64,000 bases of DNA, taken from positions 45,117,812 to 45,181,811 of the forward strand of contig NC_060259.1 of the NCBI RefSeq assembly GCF_921293095.1, written 5' to 3'. Position 1 is the stretch's first letter. The number at the start of each line of letters is the position of its first letter. A program made the translations under genes and the position numbers. Positions 38,201-50,200 of this stretch are shown piece after piece. Below the pieces are notes generated by a model. It was given only the letters and a program-made list of their open reading frames with translations. It was not told the origin of the DNA and searched no databases. Source of the stretch: Ischnura elegans (lineage: Eukaryota; Arthropoda; Insecta; Odonata; Coenagrionidae).

Positions 38201-41200
38201 CCCAGCTCACCAACTCACCTTTTTCATCCTACTTACTTCAAATTCACCCCGTTTCTGGAGGCAACTGGTATGTGAGTCACCTCTTGAACTCATAGGTGCC
38301 TAACAATAGCTTTCGGCAATTGGGTGACATGCATGAGATTCTCGAAAGAAGAGACTGTGGCGGCCGCACCTCCTGCCTCGCCGCCACACCGCTTGCCCGG
38401 AGGCAACATAAACCGCGCTCTCTCATCGCTTCCCCTCAACAGGCCGGCTAGCCCAGCGGTAGCACAGTTGTCTCCCAAGCAGGCGGCCCGGGTTCGATTC
38501 CCGGTGCCGGAGAGTGAAATTATTTATTGATTTTTCTTGCCTTCTAGAATTCTTTTCTAGAATTTTCTTTCATGTTCGAGAACGGTAACATGGAATATTC
38601 TGGAAGTGATTCAACAGAATAAATACTGCGGCCTTTCGGCTGGCAGGTCAGTCTTGTATTCGGAACGGATCAATAAACATCGTCCCAAACTACTACATTG
38701 ACTTCTCATTGCTAGCCGACAACCCCGACGCCTGCTACAAGACCAAACACTACAATTTTCTGACAGTTTCTGTTCTTCTGTTTTTAAAGCGCTAATTGAT
38801 TGGCACAAAGCTTTCTAGTTACCACAAGGCTATACCAATGCTCAACACTGTCCAAACATCACTATTTTTTAGGAAACATGAGCACACTCACACAAGAGAC
38901 AGCCTGGAAACGCAAACTGTGTATATCATGGCCTGGCTTCGCCTTAAAGCATATGACGTCAATAAGTTGCAAGATCGGACTCTATAGGTTGGCCTGGCTC
39001 CTTCATTCATAGCCTTGCTGCTTGAAAGATGGAAGAGCATGTTCTTTCCTCTCTACTTCTCCTTTACGAGCTTCTGCTGCACAACCCCTTGCTGAGCAGT
39101 TGTCTCGTTCTGTTAAGTTTGCCGCAGTTGACGTCTATATCACTCTTAATTGTGTTGCAGATTGCGCAGTTGCATTTTAATTTAATGATAAACTATACTC
39201 ATAAATTTAAATTTAAATTAATGTAAGACACGTTGTCATGATTCGCAATATTAATGATAATTGTTATTATTAATAGAATTGCTGTTAAAGTAATAAGGAA
39301 AAAAATCATATACTTTCCATGATATACAATCATAGAAAGGTAAAAAGTCATAATTATTCATAAAAGAAGTAATTTTTTGCCAATAAAAAGCTTACAAAAT
39401 TCATTATTCACGTTATAAAATACCAGCAGATGAATATCTTCAAGCAGTGACTGCTTGTCATTTTGTGTAGAAAACTGGCTCAGAAACTAATGAATACCCA
39501 GTTGCGATTTTGTATTCAATGGGGCTGATCAGAAAAGGCCTTTTGACTGGAGTGGTGAGTAATATTTTTACATCCATGCCTTGAAACGTGAAACCTGAGG
39601 CCTAAGGTATTGCCATTTCTCCCTTTGCTCTTTGTGATTCCTCTCTTTCCCAGCTCAGGGTTGCCATATCAGCAAGGGTAGGAGGTCTCAAATTTGCCTG
39701 TGAAAGTTACTTGGAAGCATTGCCATTAAGTTTTGTATTTTTATTTGTCAGTACTGTGTGCATAATAGGTTTTCTAACATCTTATTACCTTGCATGATTT
39801 GACATCAGCATTTTATTTATTCAAGCCACCATAACAATGTGTCCCAAGCATCTCATATCGTTTTGCATTTTTTTATTTTATCGTTGAGCTTAGCTTTTTA
39901 ATTTGTTGATTACTGTGTCCATAGATGAACTATACTGATGCTATTTACATTATAGATTTGGATGGACTTGACAGTACTCAGCAAGGTGGGCAGCTTCTTT
40001 CTGACTTCCAAAGATTGGAGAGAGCCATGAGTCATCTGGATACGAGCCTTGAGATTGAAGCAGGTAATGTATTAGCATTAATTTTTGGCAATGGAAGTTG
40101 AAGGCCGTATGATAATTGGCCCTGCTTCATTTCTCAGTAGAAATTTCCTTTGCTATTCTGCATATATTAATTGCATACATTCATTCAATATTCTACATGA
40201 TCATTAAAAAAGAGCCATGGTGTTGAACTGTAGGAAAGACTAAAATACAGCATATAATTTATGAATTATAAATGGGGTATCTGAGATACCCAACACAGTC
40301 GTTTGTGTAAGTTTTCTAGGCACAGTCACGGAAGGTTTAAACAAGCTTTATTTAAAATATGTAGTTAGGGAAAAAGAAATCATTTTTAGGAAGAACAATT
40401 AAATGAGGTAGCCCTGAAATTAAATATAATCTTCAGTGGAAGCATAAATTTCTGTGCCTTCCATTTTTAATATCATATTCACCTAATTGGCTGCATAGCA
40501 ATTGCTGTATAATAATATTTCAAGGCAATATAGTATTTGAATTGGAAGTTATTGGATCATGTATGGGCCACGATACAAGATCCAGAGTCTATATTCATGG
40601 GCATATTTATTAATTGTTCAACACAGTGAATTTTTAATGCATGAAATTAAATAGGGTGGTTTCCTATTATTTTTTTATTGCCTAAATCGAAAGATTATTA
40701 CTCCTAGAGTACGTATTTCACGCTTTTAGATTTTTAAATGACGATATCTATTTTTTGCGATTAAATGAAAAGTGAAAAATTTCAAGCGCGCGAAAACGCG
40801 ACGCGTAAGTAGGAATGATGGGAAAAAGTCCGTGCGACGCATTTCTGGTTCCCCCTCCCGCCTTGTGAGGTGACCTTGATCGAGGCTCTGAGCGCTGATA
40901 TGACGCAGGATGCTAGTGGGTAGCTGAGTACCTTGCTGGCTGGTAGCGCTTGGCTTAAAAAAGGTTTATTAATACCTTATCAAACGAAGAAAACTTTCCG
41001 ACCTTAGCCAGTTTTAATAGGTGATTATTAAGACATGTTTCCCTGAGCTCTGTGCCTCATGCATGCATTGGTAACCTCAGACGATGTATAACTCCTATCC
41101 TCTCGTGTAGAAACTAGGTCCCTGTGACGTCACGTGGAGTGGAATCGCATGGGCGCCAATCTGGCCTTTTTCAAATGAGGATAAAATTTGACCCTAGGTT

Positions 41201-44200
41201 GCCATTCGTCTAAACCGGTATTTCAAAAACCAAATAATTTTTATATTATGAATACACTAATGGTGGGTAACGAATCGCAATCAATGCCTTTCGTTTTCTT
41301 TGATGAAGGAAAAACTACCCTATTCAGTGTGAGAATTGACCATGGTAAAATGTTTCCCTTAAATTTCCTTTGTGAATATTATCCAAAGGGTAGTGTGTTC
41401 AATTTGATATTATGAGTAAAGAATCTAATTGATTTTACACCCTGCTGTGAATATTTTGAATAAAATCTCATTGACTTTGAATTTCAAAAGTGGATAATCA
41501 CTGTGGAATACGTTTTTTACTGTTGGTGCTGTAAACATGTCATGTCATTTCATCAAAATATATTATTTATTTTCAGGTCTGAAGCTCTCCCGAAGGGTGT
41601 TGACCTGCTGTTGGGACTCGATGTATGTTGTCCTTTCATCCTTGTTGAGCGATTCTGGTCACTTAGGAGTTACTGCCAGTATTGGATTGCTATTAGGAAC
41701 TGAAATGGCCAGAGATGAAAATCGAAGGGCTAGAGATGCAATTGTTACAAGTTTAGAAGGTCTCCAGAAAGCTGCAAGACTAAGTAATGTGTTAGGTAAG
41801 AATGATTTTTTTAAAAATGAGAGAAATTATGTGAATCTTTTTGAACTAATGCTAGTTTAAGTTTGAACATGTGTGTATATAGTGTGTTATTGGAACAACC
41901 ATGTGCATATAGTTGTTAAATGTAATGAAAACCCCAATGCAAAAGGCCAAATATGTAGTGCTGTTATTGGTGGTGTGGCTATGAAGAAAAAAATGAAACA
42001 TCCTCCTTGGAAGATTTAACTTCCTTAAATAAATACAGTTAAATTAACAATATACGGTAAAAATTTTTTTTGCATAGGTTACTGTTGAAAAAGTTAACTG
42101 TAAAATGGAGAGATAATATCAAGGCGTAGCATTTTAGTGAACTAGTCTCTTATGGTATTTTTAAACTTTTTACTCTGAATGTCCCATTTTCCCTTAATCT
42201 AGCCATCTGAGAATTTTGAGAAGCATTTGCTTCAGTGGAAAGTGTACAGTTGAAGTCAATTGATAGGTAATTTCATCTCAAATCAGGCGTCAGGTGACCA
42301 TTAACAATTTCTCAGAAATTTATACATGTGAAAGCAGTATCCTTATGATGAGTAATGATCACTTTATCTCAGCTCAGAAATGAACCGTTATAAAGTTATA
42401 ATCCTTTGAACATTACTGGGTCAGGCCTCTGAGTAAAAAATGAAAAATCACATAAAGGCTGATTACTAAGGAACCAGCATTTATCATTCACAAACTCCTC
42501 GAGCAATGAATTGATATTCAAAGTAGCATTTTTCTTTCATTTGGATGAGCAACAAAAGGGCCTGGGTGACAAAAGAATTGTTTTTACACTGGTTTTTTAA
42601 TTCGTCATCTGCTGGCAAATGCATTACGAACCCCTGAGATAGCATGCATTTTTCCTGAATGTTAGGCCACCCGCTCGAAATGAGGGAATTTCAAAAGCAC
42701 ATACAAATTTATTTTAACGACAAAAAACATCTTTTAATGCATGTGTACTATCTTTAAAGATATTTTAAACTATACATGTTTGTATAAATAAGGTCTTCAA
42801 GGCTATTAATAGGAATATACAGTGGAACTTGGTTAGTACGTTCCTCCTTAGTACGTTTTCCTCTTTAGTACGGCGATTTCCCTCGGTCCCGGTACCATCC
42901 GAACAGAATACAGGTAAAAGAATTTGGTTAGTACGTTTGAAAAAATTGCGCTTTCCTGGTTAGTACGCTTAATTGCTTGCTGTGACGCAACCCGCAATTC
43001 GTTCTTAAGTGTCTTCTTAAGGGTCGCAAACGTCTGAATTCATGATTTAATTTATTATTCATTCCACATCTCTTTCTTCTACCATAATTTATCCAAATGC
43101 ATTTCTGAATTCTTGTGACGTGCTGAATAATAAAATGCGGCCATTTTTCGGGAATGTCTGACTATGAAAAACTACAGCCAATAAGAAGCCCCAATTTTCC
43201 CCACCCCGAGCTTCTCACCTTATGTTGCCTTTGGAGCGCTTGGGAGTGCCCACTGCTGCGCACAAAGTTCGTGAGTGGGCAATTGTTGCTATTGCACGAG
43301 TTATCATGATGAAGAAATGAGTCTTAACGGTATTAGACAATTCCCACATTATCTAAAGCAGTATTGCTCCATAAACTCGACGTCGTGCGTATTAACTTGA
43401 CTACTGTTGCGGGAGCAGACGATTCTCTGGATCTCCACGCGAAGCTTAGCTTAAAAATACTTGATCTCGGAACGAAAGCAGACGACATTAGAAAAATTTT
43501 GAAAGTAAATTTCAACTGTTTAATATAAAATTTTCTTGTAATTACGTCGTAATCTAATAATCTTGCGTGTCATCAGTCGATATATCGATCGATTTTACAA
43601 TCGAAATGGTATCATTCCAGAAGCGAATGTCTACGGCTGTTGCCGTAATTTGAAAGTCAATATAATTTTGCCCAATTTTTATGATGTTTAAAAAACCAGT
43701 TGACTTACTCCGGGTTGTTGTTATATTCTCAGAGTACGCTGTGAGAAAGAAAAATGACTTGTCTTCGCTTGTCTGAGCTTCACTCGTCCTCGTTCTGTAA
43801 ATATATATAGGATAAATCACGGGAGATAGATGCCGTAATCATGAAATCGTCTCCGGGATGTCCATGAAAAATTGCGATTTTTAATCTCATGGTATTGTTT
43901 TTCACGGTAGCGCTCATTTTCTTGATTTTAAATGTGAAAAGATTCAGGAAGGCGATCCTATGAGAACTACCGATAGTAATTGTAATTATGACGACTTTTT
44001 CACTGATTGCAATAACCCCGACTGCTATTATTTACTTTCCTCGTTAGTACGTTTTCCTGGTTAGTACGTTCATTTTTCGTGGTCCCTTCAGAAACGTACT
44101 AACCAAGTTCCACTGTATATGGTTTAGGAAATTCGATACCCAACACTTATGCTACCGAAAATGTATCCCTCTCTTCCCAATGTTAAAATGCTCTCATATT

Positions 44201-47200
44201 ACGCAAATTCGTATAGCACCAAGACCTCTAGGAACACATCCCTTGCACTAAGCCAGGCATGGGTGTACTTGGTTTATTTTTGTCAAATAATGGATGCGGG
44301 ATATAAGTACATCGGGACTTGGATCTGCAAACGATCAATACAGGAGAACAATGCTTTGGGGAATGATAGATGCAGGAAAGAATTACATAATCTCGATGGA
44401 ACTTTATTTGGGACCAGGAACGGCAAATGATAAATGAGGAAAATGAGGAAAATTATCAATGTGGGAATGATAGATCAAGGTTCCGCTGTATGTCGATACT
44501 TTATAGTATATTGTGACCGTACAGGCGCCATCCCTCGGTCTACAATACTAATAAACTAATACCAGGCTAACGTAAATCGGGTCGTGAAATAGGTTCTCAT
44601 CCAAGGAACCGTGACAGGTTGCCAAATGAAAGGTCGGGACACAAGTATCTATAACAGCATTTATTTTTAATAATTAACAAACAATTATGCAATTTAATTA
44701 CCTTCATTAACAGAGAAACAGACCAAGCATGCGATGAAAATGAATTTTGGGTGGAGAAGAAGCAAACGCAAAATGACTGGCACATGTAACGCTGCGCCGC
44801 CCGCGACCAAGCAAACCAAAAATACGGAACTCGGAAAACATACCCCATTCCGTCATTCACATCATACCAAATCGCGAGAGAACTCAACACGACAATTTTC
44901 GGGCAGGGCAAGTACTTGGGGCTCACAACTTTGGTGTCCTGGTGGAACTCCAGGACGGTCCTGGCGACGTCGCCGCTTGAAATCAGGATAACTTCCGGCG
45001 TCACGGCAGAACTCTTAACAGCTGTTCCGGCGAGATTGCCGCTAAGAATCAGGATCGTCGCTCCACCGCACAATCTGCCCTTCCGGCCGCCATCGACCTT
45101 CCACCAGGCAAGGTTGTCCGTGATCCTTTCACAGCTGTGGTTGACGAGAGAGAGAGAGTGAGCCTCCGGGCCTCACCTCCGAACTTACACCTCCTCTGCT
45201 TCCCCTCCTTTTTTTCCCCTCTCGGCGTCCGAGAACATCTGCCTCACGATGTGCGTCGAGTTCTCTCGTGTGCGAGTTCCGTGTTATTTACACCCCTGAC
45301 CCGCAATCGCGTTGGTTAACTCTCCACCCGCTGACCCCGTGGAGTTACAATAGATAAGTCTGACTCATATTTTGGATTTACGAGAATTCAGTGTCCTCAC
45401 TCCAAGTTTGAATGCTAAATCAACTGGATTTGAATAATTTAGAAAAGTCATTGCATTGATGACATTTAGGAAGCTAATCTGGAATTAAATTGAACTGATG
45501 GATGTAGTGTTTTGTTATAAACGTAAAGTATAGCATTGTTAGTAGCAATTTGGCTCGAAATTCTTGAGTTTTAGCTCAAATCAGTGTGAGTAAAAAATTT
45601 GCTGTTTACCTAACTCTGGTTGCAACAGTTCTCACCATTTGTTAGTGTGGCCTACCAGATTTTTGTGAGGTGTTTTGTGCCACCATTGAATAATAATGTA
45701 AGTTGAAGTAGCCACCACCAGATAAGGGATTTTTTTGTATAATTAATTTTTCATGTATGGTCGGCCAATACGTAGGAATACTTAACAAACTGCAAACCAG
45801 GGTGAACATGCTAATAATTATTGTTTTAATTATGTGATCTTTTTAAGGATTACAAAATAGGTGTGGTTCTATCTTTGCCCTGATGGCCTCAGCCTCCTGC
45901 CCTAATGAAATCACTAAGAAAGAGACAAGAACACGCATAAGGAGGTCTGCTGTCCTCAAGCTCCTACAAAGACCTGAAAAGTTGCACACCTCTCATGCTC
46001 TCAGCATGGATGTGCTCCTTGGCAGAGGGCTTGAATTGGGAAGTCATAGCAGTGACTGTTGGAAGCATGTATTCAGGTATCTGATCAGAGTCAAAGTTAA
46101 CTGATGTATTTCCATATTATTCCCTGTAAGATGATTAACTCCTCTGCTTTGTACTCAGGTGTTGCATGTATGTCTCATGCTTGGAGCACAACTTTTTTAG
46201 CCAGAGTGATAACAGGCATTTGGGTCCAAAGCTGTCTATAAATCTGTTGCCCAAATCTCCAAATTCCAAGAAGACATCGACTATATTTGGTTCTTCCTCA
46301 GTGCCTGAAACTGAAGATGAACATTGGTAAGTGAGGGTGGATCTCTTTGAAAAACATCAGCCTCATGTTTCAATTATGACCAGTGACTACACCCATGCCT
46401 CACTTAGTGCAATTTCAATTAGTGCAATTTTGATATAGAGCAAATTCGTTCTTGGGAAACATCCCAATGCTGCTTAGCCTAATCAAATAACCTTAACACT
46501 CTCTTGATAAAACGTGAACTTGCACTAATTATGCATGAAATTACTCTCATTTTTCGCAAATGAATAGTATTGCATGCCTCAAATCTTATTTTTTTTTTAC
46601 ATATTCGTCAAAATCCATTGCAGCGCAAGGCCAAAAAAAAATTACCCGTCATGCGTCTGGATAGCCAACCTACCAAAGTCATTTATATCTTCTCCTTAAC
46701 AGAATGACGTTAGTTAATTTTAGATTTTTAATTAAGTTTGGAGCTAGTGGAGATGAGTTCTTTGAAAGCAATATGGTCTAAAAGGTAATTTTTGCTGTCA
46801 TGGGTTATTGGGTGAATTGACTTCCACGGACAGGGTCCACCCGAAAGCCTTCAAGGTTATTGGTATTCATGCCAAAGAAATGGAGCGGTGGCTGAGTTGT
46901 GTATGAATAGCATCAACACGTAAAAGGATCCGCTGGAGAATCTCAAATACATTGGCTTCATTCCCTCACAGCAGTCGTAGGCCCTCTGCGTCTCAAGAAT
47001 ACAGTACGGAAAGCTGTCAAGTGCCAGAAGGTGATTTTGATAGAGTCATATGTAGTGAACAATGGCAAAAATAGAAATGCAGATAAGAAAATAGAAAAGT
47101 TATCAAGAAAAAGTATAAACCTAGAAGAAAATTTGAAAGTGATCAATTGCTTTGACAATGGAGACCGTCAAAGCGATGTTGTGCGTAAGTTTCAACTCAC

Positions 47201-50200
47201 GATGTCATTCTAAATAAGGATGAAATTAAAATGTCAGTCATATCAGCCGCTCCAACTTCAACACATACGCAAAGTTCATTGTTAGAATAAACGGCAAGAC
47301 TTCTAATTACCTGGATTTATATTAAATCGTCGAATGATGTTCCTTGATCTTGGGCAGTTATTTATGCAAAAGCTGTGGCTTTATTTGAATCTGTAAAAGA
47401 AGATGAGGGTGGTAATCGCTCCAAGACATTTAGTGAAAGCTCCGGTTGGTTTCAGAATTTTAAATGACGAGCAGGTGTTTTCAGTGCGGCGATATCAGGT
47501 GAATCTGCAAGTGCTGATAGCGCAATTACCGCAAAATTTTCTGATGAACTCCAAGCTGTGATTGAAAGTGGCTTCTTTCCCCCTCAACTAGTTTTTAATA
47601 TTGATGGGATGAGATTGTTTTGGAAAAGAATGCAATCTTGTTCATTTATTTTCAGGGAAGAAAAGCCTGGGTCAGTTTTCAAGGCATTTAATGACTGTTT
47701 CACGTAGCTTCTAATGCCTCGGAGGACTTCAAATTAAAGCCAGTTATGATTTATTATTCACAAACTCTGCGAGCAATCAAATGCTATTCAAAGTACCATT
47801 TGACTGTCATTTGGAGGAGCAACAAAAGGGCCTCAGTGTCACAATTATTGTTTTTAGACTGGTTTGAAAATTTGCCAACAACCGCTAACGCATTACAAAC
47901 CCCTGAGATGGCATGCATTTTTTTTCCTACATGCTAGCCCACCCACATGTACGGAGGGAATTTCAAAAGTATGCACGAATTTTCTTTCAACGAGAAAAAA
48001 TGTCTTTGAATGCGTGGCTACCATGTATGAAGATATTTTAAGCTATAAATGTTGATATAGATAAGGTTTTCTTGGGCTAGTAATTGGAAAATATATGGTT
48101 TATAGCCAATTCGATACCCAACACCGATGCTACCACGAAGGCATCCCTATCTTCCCTATGTTGAAATGGTCTCAAATAATGCAAATTCGATTAGCGCAAA
48201 GTTCCCAAGGAATGCATCCCTTGGGCTAAGAAAGACATGGGTGTACCATTGTGTCTCTTTTCAGAGTAGTTGTCATTACCTAGAAATTTTGTTTGGATCA
48301 ATTGGATCAAATTTATGGATTCTTAGTGAAGTAGTTTATTCTTCAGATTTTCTGATATTTATTTAATTTCCCTTAACTCCTAGTAGATTATGTCCAGCAA
48401 ACTCAATTTGCCCTTCTGACTTAGTATAATGAATCATTTACTTTTCTGATCCTTGCATGCTCTAACCTCTGTTAGTTATATTGAAAATGTTCTCTTCAAT
48501 ATAAAATTTTTTTAATGAAAGGTTTCTTTTTCTCAATGCATAATATATTTGAATCGTAATTATATTACTATTCCTTCATGATCCCAATTGTTCTTACATG
48601 ATCTCATTTCATTCAAGTGGGGATGCTTACAGTTTTTTGACTGGTTCTACTTCACCAATGGCTACCACGGCTACCATCACGGAACTCATACAAGAAAGTA
48701 ATGCAGATATAACTTCTCAAGGAGTTCTGAACTATCAGTATGCTGCTAAAGTTATTTGTGTCCTGTCTCAGCAAGTGGACAGGTAAACACTTCCTCCATG
48801 CAACTTAGTTTCCGTAGGCATTTCTAGGCTTTTCATTCATAAAATATTAAAATTTAAAAAGTAATTGCTAGCTTATTTATTTATAACTTTTATAATAAAT
48901 TTTCGTATATTTTCTTAACATAATTAATCAATACTTCTATCATCTTTTGAATATGCTATAACAATGTCTTTTTTAAGTACATATATTTGTAATCAACAGA
49001 AATAAATACATTATCTGATCTGATGGTTTAGCTTCTGAGGTTATATTCTTTTCTTATGTGATATATTTTGGTGCTGATTAGCCAACTGATTCACCATTAG
49101 GGTCTTTTTACTTTGAATTAATGCAGGTATGACCATCAAATGGCTATATTCCAAGTACAGTAGACTCTCGTTAATAAAACAACCTTATTACAAAGTTCTC
49201 GTTTTTACGAAGCAAATCGTTGGTCCCGTCGAAAAGGCTAATCCAATCTTTACTACAAGAAATATTGTTTTGAAATTACGAAGGTCAGTCCCAGTCCCAG
49301 TGGGTACTAAAAAACTACTTCTTACTTTCATGCTCTATCGAAGGGGTGTCTGGACCCCCCCAAAATATAAAAACACAATTACAATGATTCATAAAAGAAA
49401 ACAAAATATTGAAAAAAATCATGAATTTACAAAGGATTCCTTTGAAAAATGAAAAACCCTCAACTTAGTACCCTATTTTTCAAAATTTTCAATTTTCCCC
49501 CCTGGTTTTGGAAGATGAGAAGAAACTGCTTATTGAATTCAGAGGGCAAGAGCTAGGCACTCTGAAATTATTTTCCCTAGGATCACTTTTCAAGTAGATC
49601 ACTTCAAAGCCACTGGTGAATATTTTAAGATATTATTTTTTAAGAAATTCACCTCTTCACTTGCTAAAAGTTCTAGAGAGCACCATTAATGCCTAATTTG
49701 TTTAAATGATTGCTTGTTTTTTAATATATTTTTGCATAATTTATCACCTGTATCATACACATGGCTGAAGCTATTCTGCAGCTTGACTATTAGTACAGGA
49801 GATTGAAGAAACAAGAAATTTTGGCAAGGAATATTTATTGTGATGAATCCTAAAGGAAATGCTCCTATGAACCTTGTTATTACGAACCTCCAGTTTTTTG
49901 GTCCCGTGAACTTCATAATAATGAGAATCTACTGTATTTGATCCTCTGCCATTACTTAGGACTTGGTGAAAATGTTGGCATAACATTTAGGTTGATAAAG
50001 TTTGCTTCACGTCGAAAGTTCCTCATCATTTTTCCTATTAGATGTGTATGTTCTGAAGAAGATGTAAATTTAGTAAATTTTTGGAAAATCCTGTAACAGG
50101 TATTAAATCAATAATTAAATTTAAACTAGCTGATAATTAATTAATAAGAGGCTTGGTCCTATCACTGTGTGAAAATTTGTGATTACATGTGTTGCCTCTG

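Larger units (their letters stand above)
38356..38739 (+). mobile_element. Solo LTR (384 bp), AGAC target duplication
   Basis: Begins TGTGGCGGCCGC, ends GCCTGCTACA, and is flanked by AGAC at 38352-38355 and 38740-38743. Removing it and one AGAC restores a site that aligns with copy A (GAGACTTAACG near 2892) and copy B (GAGACCTAATG near 30371). It has LTR-type internal organisation: regulatory repeats, TATA, initiator and AATAAA. The 4-bp duplication fits Ty3/gypsy or BEL families. No internal coding region, so it arose by LTR-LTR recombination. Confidence 0.8.
35605..39060 (+). mobile_element. TIR element copy C, truncated and twice interrupted
   Basis: Segments 35605-35956, 38037-38355 and 38740-39060 align in order with copies A and B (CCCTTCACCAGATAAATC, TCTTCCCAAGAGATTG, AGATTTCACAAAACCA, CTTGAAAGATGG). 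The gaps are filled by a Tigger element and a solo LTR. Both outer ends are missing. It is the oldest layer of the nested cluster in intron 13. Confidence 0.75.

Noticed and set aside
44597..45073. 158-codon minus-strand open frame
   Set aside because: Lies in a GC-rich probable LTR block. No homology pattern or domain could be named.
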